From Paludisphaera rhizosphaerae (GTDB lineage: Bacteria > Planctomycetota > Planctomycetia > Isosphaerales > Isosphaeraceae): a stretch of 40,613 bases of DNA. The stretch covers positions 1-40,613 of the forward strand of contig NZ_JAALCR010000043.1 in NCBI RefSeq assembly GCF_011065895.1, in the 5' to 3' direction. The notes beneath the pieces are model-generated. The model saw only the letters and a program-made list of their open reading frames with translations, did no database searches and was not told where the DNA came from. This document shows, one piece after another, positions 9,629-17,607 of the stretch (positions within the stretch are counted from its first letter, which is position 1; each line of letters starts with the position of its first letter). The position numbers and the translations under genes are program-made.

Positions 9629-9901
9629 GGCCGACTCCCGTCTCTCTCGCTTCGCCACATCACATCTTGCATGCGCGGAAAAGGACCGGCTCGCGGCCTC
9701 CGCGTCGTTGAAAGGCTACTATTCTAGCGGCAGGCCTCACCGCCCGCGAGGCATCACCCACGTCGGCGAGATGCGGCCTGTCGTCGAATCTGGTCGAGAA
9801 GACGCGATGTCGGATTTCAGGGGCCGCGTCGTCGACGTCGCCCCTCCAGGCTGGCGTCGGGCACGCCGGGGGTCCGTGATCGGAAGATCACGAACGCCCC
9901 C

Positions 9902-10453
9902 TCACCCAACCGATTCGGGGAAAACCAACAGGCAGATTCCGCCGGGATTCCGCACCGACTCATCGATGAGCCCCTCGAAGCCGCCGGCCTGATACAGTTG
10001 GTCTCCGAACACCTGGGTCGGCGCATCCGGGATGAGCTTCCACTTCCCCGCGAGTTCTTCGGCGGAGGTTCCGAGTCGGCCCTGAACCTCTGCCGACCTG
10101 AGATCCAGCATCAGCCCGACCCGAATGTGGACGCCGATCACCACCACCTCGTCGGGCGGCGTCAGCTTCGCGGGAGGGACGCCCGAAGCCCGCACGGTGT
10201 AGAAGGGCTGATTGCCCTCTCGATGAGCAGTCTCGGCGTCGAGGGCGACGTAAAGTGCGCGATGCGTCCGGCCTGGCGAAACGAACCGAGAGCCGATCAA
10301 CCTCGAGGGGGAAGCATGAAGCGGAGACGGTTTCTCGGGATGCAGGAAATGCCGCAAGGCGATCGACCGAAATCCGAAAGAGTCGATCGGGCTGAAGACG
10401 TTCTCGCGTCGTAGGGCTCGCAGCTCGACGTCGAGCGACAAGCGGTCAAGCAT
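9902..10453 (-). CDS. RES-domain toxin
   Basis: A 183-residue protein matching the RES family, whose studied members (such as mycobacterial MbcT) destroy NAD+. The conserved segment lies in the middle: an Arg in GSRFVSPGRTHRALYVA, then DAETAHRE with its Glu, and the late hydrophobic strand ending NPGGICLLVFPESVG. The start overlaps the end of the antitoxin gene by 8 nt (ATGCTTGA), a typical translationally coupled antitoxin-toxin pair. The length is normal for the family. Expected action is cytoplasmic NAD+ depletion when the antitoxin is lost; that function is inferred from the family and gene order. Confidence 0.85.
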   Translation of the reverse strand: MLDRLSLDVELRALRRENVFSPIDSFGFRSIALRHFLHPEKPSPLHASPSRLIGSRFVSPGRTHRALYVALDAETAHREGNQPFYTVRASGVPPAKLTPPDEVVVIGVHIRVGLMLDLRSAEVQGRLGTSAEELAGKWKLIPDAPTQVFGDQLYQAGGFEGLIDESVRNPGGICLLVFPESVG

Positions 10454-10754
10454 AGTTCGGGTTCGGCCCCCACTGAGACTCCAGGTCCTGCAGAACGAAC
10501 TCCCCCCGGCTGGCGAGGATCGCGTCGCGCGCCGTTGTGGGGTATCCCGTATCCGGAGAATCCAACCAGGCGTCGGCGGCTTCTTGAGAGCCCAGATGCT
10601 CGATCAGAATCGCTAGCACCTGCGCAAGGGAATCCGGGGGTGTCGAGCAACCGTCGCCGCGTTTCCGTCGTACATCGACGAGCGACGACGATGCTTTAGG
10701 GTCAAGGGACGTGCCGGGGCCGCTCCCCTTCTTCGATCCCGATCTTGCCGCCAT
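10446..10754 (-). CDS. Xre/MbcA/ParS-type antitoxin
   Basis: A partner for the RES toxin downstream. The C-terminal half carries the toxin-binding pattern of MbcA/ParS proteins: a helix GSQEAADAWLDSPDTGYP followed by TARDAILASRGEFVLQDLES. The N-terminal part is short, basic and Ser/Gly-rich, without a clear helix-turn-helix, so autoregulation by this protein is uncertain. The frame opens at a GTG at 10820. A GGTGGAGG ribosome binding site sits 8 nt before the ATG at 10754, which I prefer; this gives 102 residues. The ATG at 10760 is also possible. The stop overlaps the RES start by 8 nt. Confidence 0.75.
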   Translation of the reverse strand: MAARSGSKKGSGPGTSLDPKASSSLVDVRRKRGDGCSTPPDSLAQVLAILIEHLGSQEAADAWLDSPDTGYPTTARDAILASRGEFVLQDLESQWGPNPNYA

Positions 10755-10894
10755 ATTCATGGCCTCCACCGATTGACGCCGGAGGTTCTCGGGCCCGAAG
10801 AGAGAGGCCCAGCCGCTCACCCTGAAAGAGGCTCCGGTTGATTCGCCCTCATCGCATTATAGTCTCGTCGAGACGATTGTTGAGCGCGACCCAC

Positions 10895-11440
10895 TCACAA
10901 CAACGTGAAGGCCGCCGAGGCGAGGGCCAGCAGGATCCAGGCGGCGGCTAACGCCCAGGCGAAGAGGTCGACCCAGTCGAGCGGTCGGGCGGGGCGGGGG
11001 CTCGCCGCTCGGAGGACGGCCGCCGCGGCGATCGCCATCCCGGTCTGCTCGGCCAGCAGGCGGCAGTAGTAGAGAACCTTGCCGTCGGTGAACTGGGCCA
11101 GCGTCCACCCCGTCGCGAGCCAGATCGCCAAGAGGACCGCCGTGTCGGCGATCAGGACGAGGAGAGTCGCCGCTCCAACCACCCCCGCCGGGTCAGCGAG
11201 AACCCCGCGCAGCGGCCGACCGGCCCGGAGCAGGGCGATCGCCAGCAAGGTCAGCGACAGGGGCGCCAGCAGCGCGACGGTCCCCAGCGCCTGGAAGTAA
11301 TACCTCTGAAGCGAATCGGGGACCTGCCGCCAGATCGCCATGGAGGCGACGGTCCGCCAGAAGGCGAACGCGAAAGCCGCCCCCGCGACCAGGATCATGA
11401 GGTCGACGATCGTCGCGGCCCTGCGATGGGGTTCGGTCAT
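10895..11440 (-). CDS. Small integral membrane protein, unknown
   Basis: A 181-residue protein with four or five hydrophobic helices, at about residues 11-29, 48-70, 87-109, 130-145 and 157-181. The first follows a short basic N-terminus (MTEPHRRAATIVD). The loop at 110-128 holds a few aromatic and charged residues, but no enzyme or transporter motif is visible. The frame remains open upstream far beyond this ATG, but the upstream residues are unlike a membrane protein and overlap the divergent glycosyltransferase, so I take 11440. It is divergent from the glycosyltransferase gene across a 367-bp spacer. Family not recognised. Confidence 0.7.
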   Translation of the reverse strand: MTEPHRRAATIVDLMILVAGAAFAFAFWRTVASMAIWRQVPDSLQRYYFQALGTVALLAPLSLTLLAIALLRAGRPLRGVLADPAGVVGAATLLVLIADTAVLLAIWLATGWTLAQFTDGKVLYYCRLLAEQTGMAIAAAAVLRAASPRPARPLDWVDLFAWALAAAWILLALASAAFTLL

Positions 11441-11807
11441 AAAAGGGCTCGCCGCGTCGTGTTGGTGGCGACCGCCGTCGCGTCGCTTCGACGACGACCG
11501 CAGGCGCCCCGATCTTACACTTGTCGATGCCGGTCCGCAACGATCAAGCCGGAAGCCGGCCGCGTCATGACAAAGCGCCGGGTCGAGGCGGTCGAGCGGA
11601 CGCAGCGTTGCCTGTAGACGACGTCCGCCCCCCGGATGCGACGCCCGGCGCGTCTCTGTGCATCTCGCCGAACGCGCGGTCGATTCGATGCAACCGGCCC
11701 GGTCGGTTTCATCGGCTCGGCCGGTAATTGTGTCGGGGGGACGTCCGACGGTCGCCGCCCCTGCGAGCCGCCTGCGACGAATCCCGACCGGAAGAGGAGA
11801 CGCGAGC
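11441..11807. other. Divergent intergenic region
   Basis: This 367-bp spacer lies between the membrane protein (minus) and the glycosyltransferase (plus), so it should hold two divergent promoters. I see no clear promoter boxes, terminator or repeat. An AGGAG ribosome binding site lies near 11794-11798, ahead of the ATG at 11808. Confidence 0.4.
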
Positions 11808-12923
11808 ATGTTCGAAGCGAGAGACGCCCTGGAACCAGCGACGATCGTATTCTGCATTGAGGCCGGCTGGCTGGAAGCCGAGGCGTTGTTGATGGTGAAA
11901 TCGCTGAGGAAATGGGGAGGGCGGCTGGGCGAGTCTCGTGTTCTGGCGGTCGTTCCACGCAAGGGGACGGGGCCGAGTCGCAAGTCGATCGCGGCCTTGG
12001 AGGAGTTGAACGTCGAGGTGATCGACGGCTCGGCGTTCAACCACCGTCCCTGGTACAACTTCAACAACAAGGTCGTGGGGGTGCTTGTCGCCGAGGAGGT
12101 CGCCGAGACGCCGGCGATCGTCTGGCTGGACAGCGACGTCCTATTCCTCAGCCCCCCCGAGGGTCTGGGCCTGTTTCCGGGAGAGGAGTTCGCGGCCCGT
12201 CGCGAGACGCTGCCGCCGAACGAGTCCGAGGATGACGGCCCGTTCGCCCGAACGATGCGCTGGAGTTGCGATGCGGTGGGCGTGCCCTGGCGGGAGATCC
12301 CCCGGCTGCCGGCCTCGGCCCCGTTCCGGGCCCAGCGGATGCACCTCAACGCCGGGGTCTACGCGTTCCGCAACGGCATGGGCTTCGCGACGACCTATGC
12401 CGGCCACGTCGACGTCCTGATCGAGCGGGGAGTCACCCTGGAGGGGGGCAACTACTACTTCAACGAGCAGGCGGCGGTGATGCTCACCGCCGTCGGCCGA
12501 CGCCTGCGGTTCCGCGAGTTGTCGGTGGCCGACCATCACATGGTCTTCCCCGCCCAGATCGACCTGGCCGGCTCGCCGTCGATCGCGGACTCCCACCTGA
12601 TCCACTACAGCGCCTCGATGAGCCCGACGCACTGGCCCCGACTGATGGAGCGCTTCCGTCGCGAGCGGCCCGAGCACTACGAATGGCTCCATGAACACGG
12701 CCCGATCGACCGCAAGGCCCCCCCCGCGACCCCCTCTTTGCTGGTCCATAAGGTGTCCCGCAAACTCCGCGGCGAAATCCACCGTTGGAAGTGCCTGCGG
12801 GCCGAGTCGGCTCGCGTCCGCGTCCCCGCTCGTCACGCGGCGATCGGCCGACCGATGAGGCCCTTCGCGACGGCCGGCCTTGCCGAAGCCAAGGCCGTTT
12901 CCGATAATGCGGCCTACAAATAG
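11808..12923 (+). CDS. Glycosyltransferase-like protein (nucleotide-sugar binding)
   Basis: A 371-residue protein with GT-A-fold features. The N-terminus (ATIVFCIEAGWLEAEALLMV) begins an alpha/beta domain. A DxD metal/nucleotide-sugar motif lies in IVWLDSDVLFL (LDSD at 107-110), a LNAGVYAFRNG stretch at 180-190 is typical of GT8-like enzymes, and NEQAAV at 219-224 and HYS near 286 follow. No signal peptide or membrane helix is seen, and the C-terminal 60 residues are basic. The ATG at 11808 has an AGGAG ribosome binding site; the frame extends upstream without one. The next gene makes UDP-glucuronate, so polysaccharide or glycoconjugate synthesis is plausible. Donor and acceptor are unknown. 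Confidence 0.8.
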   Translation: MFEARDALEPATIVFCIEAGWLEAEALLMVKSLRKWGGRLGESRVLAVVPRKGTGPSRKSIAALEELNVEVIDGSAFNHRPWYNFNNKVVGVLVAEEVAETPAIVWLDSDVLFLSPPEGLGLFPGEEFAARRETLPPNESEDDGPFARTMRWSCDAVGVPWREIPRLPASAPFRAQRMHLNAGVYAFRNGMGFATTYAGHVDVLIERGVTLEGGNYYFNEQAAVMLTAVGRRLRFRELSVADHHMVFPAQIDLAGSPSIADSHLIHYSASMSPTHWPRLMERFRRERPEHYEWLHEHGPIDRKAPPATPSLLVHKVSRKLRGEIHRWKCLRAESARVRVPARHAAIGRPMRPFATAGLAEAKAVSDNAAYK

Positions 12924-13013
12924 AACGACCGCGACGGGGACGACCGCGACGGCTCTCCCCAGCCGTCGCAGAGATCCGGCCTCCCGGGCCGAGGCTTCTT
13001 GAGGAACCGCAAC

Positions 13014-14330
13014 GTGAAGATCGCAGTCATCGGTACGGGGTACGTCGGACTGGTGCAGGGGACCTGCCTGGCCGAGAGCGGCAACGACGTCGTCTGCGTC
13101 GACAAGGTCGCCGCCAAGGTCGAGGGCCTCAAGCAGGGGAAGATCCCCATCTACGAGCCCGGCCTGTCCGAGCTGGTCCATCGCAACTACCGCGACGGCC
13201 GGCTGAAGTTCACCACCGAGCTGGGCCCCGGCATCGCCGACGCCGAGATCGTTTTCATCGCCGTGGGAACACCCCAGGGAGACGACGGCGGCGCGGATCT
13301 CTCAGGCGTCTGGGCCGTCGGCCGTCAGATCGCTGAGAACCTCAACGGGCCCAAGACGATCGTCATCAAGAGCACCGTCCCGGTCGGCACCAACGCCGAG
13401 CTGACCCGGCTGATGAAGGAAGTCGCCAAGGCCCCGTTCGACGTCGCCAACAACCCCGAGTTCCTCAAGGAAGGGGCGGCGATCGACGACTTCAACAAGC
13501 CCGACCGCGTCGTCGTGGGCGTCCGCCGCGAGGAAGTCGCCGAGAAACTTCACGAACTCTACGCGCCGTTCCTCCGCACCGACCGCCCGTTCCTGGTCAT
13601 GTCGCCCGAAAGCGCCGAGATGACCAAGTACGTGGCCAACTGCCTGCTGGCCACCAAGATCAGCTTCATCAACGAGATGGCCAACCTCTGCGAGGCCTAC
13701 CAGGCCGACGTCAACGACGTCCGCCGCGGCATCGGCCACGACCAGCGGATCGGCTTCCACTTCCTGCACCCGGGCGTCGGCTACGGCGGCAGCTGCTTCC
13801 CGAAGGACATCCGCGCGGTCATCCACATGGCCCAGTCCCGAGGGCTCGAGCCCCGGATGATGCAGTCGGTCGACGACGTGAACGAGGCCCAGAAGCAGGT
13901 CCTCGTCCGCAAGGTCACCGAGCACTTCAAGGGGGACCTCGCCGGCAAGACGATCGGCGTCTGGGGCCTGGCCTTCAAGCCCCGCACCGACGACATCCGC
14001 GAGGCCCCGGCCCTCGTCCTGATCGACGCGCTGCTCGCCCAGGGCGCGCACGTCCGCGTCCACGACCCCGAAGCCATCCCCAACGTCCGCGAGATCTACG
14101 GCGAGAAGCTCACCTACTGCGACCGCCCCTACGGCGCGATCGAAGGGGCCGACGCCCTGGTGATCGCCACCGAGTGGAACGAATTCCGCAACCCCGACTT
14201 CGAGGTCATCAAGCGCCTCCTCCGCCGCCCCGTCGTCTTCGACGGCCGCAACGTCTTCGACCCCGAACGGATGGTCGAGATGGGCTTCACCTACCAGGGC
14301 ATCGGCCGCATCGTCCCCGAGTCGGCCTGA
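13014..14330 (+). CDS. ugd: UDP-glucose 6-dehydrogenase
   Basis: Oxidises UDP-glucose to UDP-glucuronate using two NAD+ per turnover, supplying precursors for exopolysaccharide and nucleotide-sugar pathways. The 438-residue protein has the Rossmann motif GTGYVG at 7-12, a TVPVGT stretch, NPEFLKEG, and the catalytic cysteine C261 in [10 protein letters not shown]. The C-terminal UDP-binding domain includes [15 protein letters not shown]. The frame opens at a TTG at 12999, but GAGGA sits 8 nt before the GTG at 13014, and the protein then starts [12 protein letters not shown] as in the family. It lies 90 bp downstream of the glycosyltransferase on the same strand, a likely pair. UDP-mannose or GDP-mannose dehydrogenase is the alternative in this superfamily, but the motifs fit Ugd better. 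Confidence 0.95.
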   Translation: MKIAVIGTGYVGLVQGTCLAESGNDVVCVDKVAAKVEGLKQGKIPIYEPGLSELVHRNYRDGRLKFTTELGPGIADAEIVFIAVGTPQGDDGGADLSGVWAVGRQIAENLNGPKTIVIKSTVPVGTNAELTRLMKEVAKAPFDVANNPEFLKEGAAIDDFNKPDRVVVGVRREEVAEKLHELYAPFLRTDRPFLVMSPESAEMTKYVANCLLATKISFINEMANLCEAYQADVNDVRRGIGHDQRIGFHFLHPGVGYGGSCFPKDIRAVIHMAQSRGLEPRMMQSVDDVNEAQKQVLVRKVTEHFKGDLAGKTIGVWGLAFKPRTDDIREAPALVLIDALLAQGAHVRVHDPEAIPNVREIYGEKLTYCDRPYGAIEGADALVIATEWNEFRNPDFEVIKRLLRRPVVFDGRNVFDPERMVEMGFTYQGIGRIVPESA

Positions 14331-14356
14331 GCAAATCCATCGTCGCCAATGCGAGA

Positions 14357-14654
14357 ACGGTCTTCCCCCCTCGCGGGGGAAGACAGATCGCGAAGCGATC
14401 AGATGAGGGGGACGACCGCCGTCGGATGCACGTCCGGCGGCTGGTTCTCGTTGAGGCGACTCCGGGCGCCATGGCCACGCAAGCGTGGCCATGAACCGGT
14501 GTGGGAAGCCAGCGCGACCGTCGCCGATCGCATGGCCACACAAGTGTGGCCATGGCACCCCGGCGGCTGGCCCTTGATGCGACGCCGATCCCCCCTCATC
14601 CGGCCGCTTCGCGGCCACCTTCCCCCTGTATGGACGGGGTAAGGCTGTTATGGG
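14357..14654. repeat. Palindromic repeat family B, copy 1 (enlarged by nested palindromes)
   Basis: Starts with the family signature CTTCCCCCCTCGCGGGGGAAG, a second hairpin GATCGCGAAGCGATC, then GATGAGGGGGACGACCGCC. It ends with the mirror CCCCCCTCATCCGGCC and a diverged terminal hairpin. Other copies are about 164 bp; this one is about 298 bp because of two extra palindromes in its middle. It lies between the convergent ugd and TPR genes and overlaps the 3' end of the TPR reading frame. Confidence 0.8.
14470..14554. repeat. Two nested near-identical palindromes
   Basis: Two perfect 11-bp-stem hairpins with AA loops: 14470-14493 (CATGGCCACGC / GCGTGGCCATG) and 14531-14554 (CATGGCCACAC / GTGTGGCCATG). 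They differ by one base on each arm, and the change is compensated, so pairing is kept. They lie inside repeat B copy 1. Confidence 0.75.
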
Positions 14655-15858
14655 CCGGCTCGCTCCATGCCCCTCTCCCGGCGGGAGAGGGAGCTTCAGA
14701 AGTCGGCTGGAGCGGCTCGCGCCAGGCGGCGGCCAGGCGGTTGAGGCCGACACGAGCGCAGGCGTCGGCGAGGATGGCTCGGGCGCCGGGGCGGTCGATC
14801 TTCGAGAGGGCGTCCTCGATCGCCGGGCCGAACGTCATCGGGTCGAGCGCCTCTCGAATTCTCGCGGTCGTCTTCGCTTCGGCCTCGGCCTCGTCGCGAC
14901 GGCCCAGCGCCGTGAGCGCCCGCGTCAGCCGGTAGTGCGTCCGCCAGTCGTGGGGGGCCGTCGTCAGGGCGCGGCGGAACGCTTCCAGGGCCTCGGCCGG
15001 ACGGCCGTCGTAATCCAGATCCCAGCGGCCGCGGAGCCGGTCGTACCGCGAATCCCGGGCCGACTCCGGCCATGCGTCGAGCACGGCGCGGCCGCGGTCG
15101 ACGTCGCCGCCGTCGGCCAGCAGGCCCGCCAGGGCCTCGCGAGGGCCCGCGCGATCGGGGTGCGCGGCGACGATCGCCTCCAATCGGGCCAGCCGGGTCG
15201 AACGATCGAGGTCGTCGGAACGAGGATCGGCGGCGATCCTCCGCAGCAGGGCCGTCTCGGCCTCGTAATCGTCCGGGTCGGCCGCGCTCCACTTCTTCAG
15301 CGTGTCCCGCGCCAGGTCGTCGGGCAGGTCGGACAGCACCGCGAGGGTCAACTCGCGGAGCACGGCCGCGCGGCCCTCCGGCGCCACGCCCTCCAGCGCC
15401 TGCCGGCCGACGGCCTCGATCTCCGGCCAGCGGTCCTCGACCCGCAGCATCTCCAACCGGAGCACCCACGGCCGCTCCGGCCTGGGGTCCAGCTCGGTCG
15501 CCCGTCGGAGCGCTTCTTCCCCCTGGGCGGCTCTCCCCAGCGCCAGGCAGGCGCGGCCTTCCTCGGCCCAGGTGGAGGCCGTGGCCGCCGTCGAGGCGTT
15601 CACTCGTCGCCAGAGCGTCAGGGCCTCACCCCAGTCCTTGCGCGTGGAGGCCGCCTCCGCCCGCCGCCGGATCGAGGCCGGCGCTTCCGGCCGGGTCGCA
15701 ACGAAGACCACCAGCCCCAGCACCACGGCCGCGACCCCGGCCCCGGCGGCCGCCGTCAGACCCCTCCCCAGGACGAGGGGGCGTCGAGCCGGTTCAGGAA
15801 CGCGGGGGCCAGCCGTCGCCGGCCGGGAAGCTCGTCGGGGAGGACGGCGACGACTCAT
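14596..15858 (-). CDS. Membrane-anchored TPR-like protein
   Basis: A 420-residue protein. After a very basic N-terminus (MSRRRPPRRASRP), a single membrane helix lies at about residues 33-55, followed by an Ala/Arg/Leu-rich helical region with TPR character: EALTLWRRVNA, EEGRACLALGRAAQGEEALRRATELDP, and a later YRLTRALTALGRRDEAEAEAK. It is probably an anchored scaffold for protein-protein contacts; the partner is unknown. I chose the ATG at 15858 because it precedes the basic segment; the frame is open 17 codons upstream. The last 35 residues or so are encoded by dispersed repeats (a CTCTCCCGGCGGGAGAG palindrome at 14668-14693 and the end of repeat B copy 1), so the natural C-terminus was probably lost or extended. 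Confidence 0.75.
   Translation of the reverse strand: MSRRRPPRRASRPATAGPRVPEPARRPLVLGRGLTAAAGAGVAAVVLGLVVFVATRPEAPASIRRRAEAASTRKDWGEALTLWRRVNASTAATASTWAEEGRACLALGRAAQGEEALRRATELDPRPERPWVLRLEMLRVEDRWPEIEAVGRQALEGVAPEGRAAVLRELTLAVLSDLPDDLARDTLKKWSAADPDDYEAETALLRRIAADPRSDDLDRSTRLARLEAIVAAHPDRAGPREALAGLLADGGDVDRGRAVLDAWPESARDSRYDRLRGRWDLDYDGRPAEALEAFRRALTTAPHDWRTHYRLTRALTALGRRDEAEAEAKTTARIREALDPMTFGPAIEDALSKIDRPGARAILADACARVGLNRLAAAWREPLQPTSEAPSPAGRGAWSEPAHNSLTPSIQGEGGREAAG
14668..14693. repeat. Short palindrome CTCTCCCGGCGGGAGAG
   Basis: A compact inverted repeat (CTCTCCCG / CGGGAGAG) within the 3' end of the TPR gene. A related palindrome (CTCTCCCGCCGGGAGAG) lies at 40537-40571. It adds residues like SPAGRG to the TPR protein. 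Confidence 0.7.
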
Positions 15859-15960
15859 GGGGAAAAACGTCTCTGAGGACAAGCCGGAACAGCCGACCAG
15901 CCCCACCATCCTGATCGATTCGCCGGGCCCTGAGAACCCCCCGTCCGCGCGGTCGGGGCC

Positions 15961-16239
15961 TCAGCCCGGTCGACCGGCGCGAGGGTCCTCAAGGATCCAG
16001 TGCCCCTCAATGGGGGCGTCCATGTCGTCGAACCTCGCCTTCACCGGCGGCGAGACCCGGACGCCGGCCTTCGTCGCCAGGAAGGCGATCAGTCGACGGT
16101 CCCAACCCAGCCGGTTCAGGACGTAGGCCGTCGTCAGCAGGCAAATCGCGGCGAGGGTCAGCGCGAAGAGCAAGAAGGCCATGACGGCGACCGCCACGGC
16201 CAGGATGAACAGCTGCAAAAGCAGAACCAGCAAGGGCAT
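15961..16239 (-). CDS. Small membrane protein, unknown
   Basis: A 92-residue protein with a long hydrophobic N-terminal segment (about residues 2-35: PLLVLLLQLFILAVAVAVM and onward), enough for one or two membrane helices, then a basic cytoplasmic tail with NRLGWDRRLIAFL and an acidic end. GAGG lies 7 nt before the ATG at 16239, which supports that start over the longer open frame. It is downstream of nothing obvious and about 100 bp ahead of the TPR gene on the same strand, so the two may be co-transcribed. Family not recognised. Confidence 0.65.
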   Translation of the reverse strand: MPLLVLLLQLFILAVAVAVMAFLLFALTLAAICLLTTAYVLNRLGWDRRLIAFLATKAGVRVSPPVKARFDDMDAPIEGHWILEDPRAGRPG

Positions 16240-16769
16240 GGATTCGCCTCGATCCAGATGCGGACGGAACGTCCGACCGTTCGGCCTCCGCGCCCATTTT
16301 ACCCCTCCTTCCGAGGCTCTGACAGGGCAAGCGCGACGGCCTGATTCGGGGTTGACCGTCCCGGGGGATCGCAGCAGAATGCGGACCTCCGATTTCAGAG
16401 AATGGCTCACCCGGGATAGGCACACGTCGACGTCGTCAGACTCTGTGCGAGATGAAGCCGCCCCCTCTTCAGGACGAAGCTGTGGGCGTCGGCGATGGAG
16501 TCGGGCGAGGTCCGAAGGGCTGCGTCCGATCGATTCGACCGACGCCGAGAGGCGAGCGAGGCGTAACCTCGCGTTTCAGAAGAAGGATCGGAGCACGGCC
16601 CGCGAAACTTGCTGAAATCCTCGGAAATTCCGACGTTCGACCCGGCCGCTGGCTGTCGGGACGAAACCCTCGAATCCGACGATGAGGCTTGGCGGCGCGG
16701 ACGAGAAGAAGCCCCCGATCGTCGCCGACAACGAACGACCTGCCATCGCTATCAAGGAGGATACGCGCC
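16240..16769. other. Divergent gene-free region
   Basis: About 530 bp between the small membrane protein (minus) and the PEP-CTERM protein (plus). Open frames here have no family pattern or ribosome binding site. An AAGGAGG site at 16753-16759 belongs to the PEP-CTERM gene. No repeat or hairpin stands out. Confidence 0.4.
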
Positions 16770-17426
16770 GTGACGCGTCCCGGATCCACTCCCTCGACGA
16801 CCCTGGCGGCCGCGCTTGCGCTGGTCCTTGGGGCCTGCTGCTCCTCCCCCGCCCAGGCCGACGCGATCACTCCCTCGACGGCCACCGCGTATTACAAGCT
16901 GACGACCGACTCCAGCCTGGCGGCGCCGGCCTCCAACATCGACGGCCCCCAGGTCGTGGCCGCCGTCACCCCGGCCGGCGCGGTGGTCCCTCCCACCAAC
17001 GCAGACGGCTCGCAGGGGAGCCCACTGACGGTCCTCTCCTCCTCGCACGGCTTCGACCCCAGCCAGCTCGTCGTGGCCCTGAAGGACGCCACCGCGTCCG
17101 ACGGCTCGCCCGAACAGCTCCTGGGCCTGGTCTTCTTCGGCCAGGGCCTTCAGGCCGGCGGCGAACTCGACTTCGCCCTCAGCATCGACTCCGCGCTGGC
17201 GAGCAACCCGCCCCAGCTCGTCTCCTCGACGCCGGGGATCACCATCAGCGCCATCCCCGACCCGACGAGCACCCCCACCGACACCGGCGGCGGGAGCACC
17301 GACGGCGAAACCAACGTCCCCGAGCCCGTCGCCTTCCTGTTCTGGGCGGGCGCCGCCGGAGTCATCGGCCTGCGAGCCCGGAACCGCGCCGGCCGTCGCC
17401 GGGCCGCGCCTCAGCCGACGACCTGA
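16770..17426 (+). CDS. PEP-CTERM-type secreted protein
   Basis: A 218-residue exported protein. The signal peptide is about residues 1-31 (hydrophobic core LAAALALVLGACC, cleavage near AQADA). The mature part is Ala/Ser/Thr-rich, followed by a low-complexity TSTPTDTGGGSTDGET linker. The C-terminus is the sorting signal: VPEP, a hydrophobic stretch (AFLFWAGAAGVIGL) and a basic tail (RARNRAGRRR). PEP-CTERM proteins are recognised by exosortase and moved to the envelope or extracellular matrix. The GTG start has a full AAGGAGG ribosome binding site 10 nt upstream; the frame is open 27 codons further without one. The domain of the mature part is not recognised. Confidence 0.8.
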   Translation: MTRPGSTPSTTLAAALALVLGACCSSPAQADAITPSTATAYYKLTTDSSLAAPASNIDGPQVVAAVTPAGAVVPPTNADGSQGSPLTVLSSSHGFDPSQLVVALKDATASDGSPEQLLGLVFFGQGLQAGGELDFALSIDSALASNPPQLVSSTPGITISAIPDPTSTPTDTGGGSTDGETNVPEPVAFLFWAGAAGVIGLRARNRAGRRRAAPQPTT

Positions 17427-17485
17427 TCCTGACGTTGAAAATCGGCAACATCACGCGGGATCAAGAATAGTTTAAACCGCAACCG

Positions 17486-17561
17486 AGCACGAAAAAGTGC
17501 TTGGCCGTCTGGAAGCGGATCATTCATAATGGCAGGGCCTCGTCATTGCGCCCGAGGCCCT
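17486..17561 (+). terminator. Two hairpins after the PEP-CTERM gene
   Basis: CCGAGCAC / GTGCTTGG (17483-17504, loop GAAAAA, one G-U pair) and AGGGCCTCG / CGAGGCCCT (17534-17561, 9-bp perfect stem, 10-nt loop). Neither is followed by a T-run, so intrinsic termination is uncertain. They could instead be part of the leader of the coiled-coil gene at 17608. Confidence 0.35.
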
Positions 17562-17607
17562 CGTCTTGCATGACCGCATGTGCATCCTCTCCGGATCAGG
17601 CTGAGCC

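Noticed and set aside
7886-9727. Long open frame antisense to aspartokinase
   Set aside because: The product is a Gly/Asp/His/Val-rich low-complexity translation; the sense gene is certain.
11441-12349. N-terminal extension of the small membrane protein (open frame to 12349)
   Set aside because: The upstream residues are Arg/Ser-rich with no domain, overlap the opposite-strand glycosyltransferase, and the ATG at 11440 starts a natural membrane protein.
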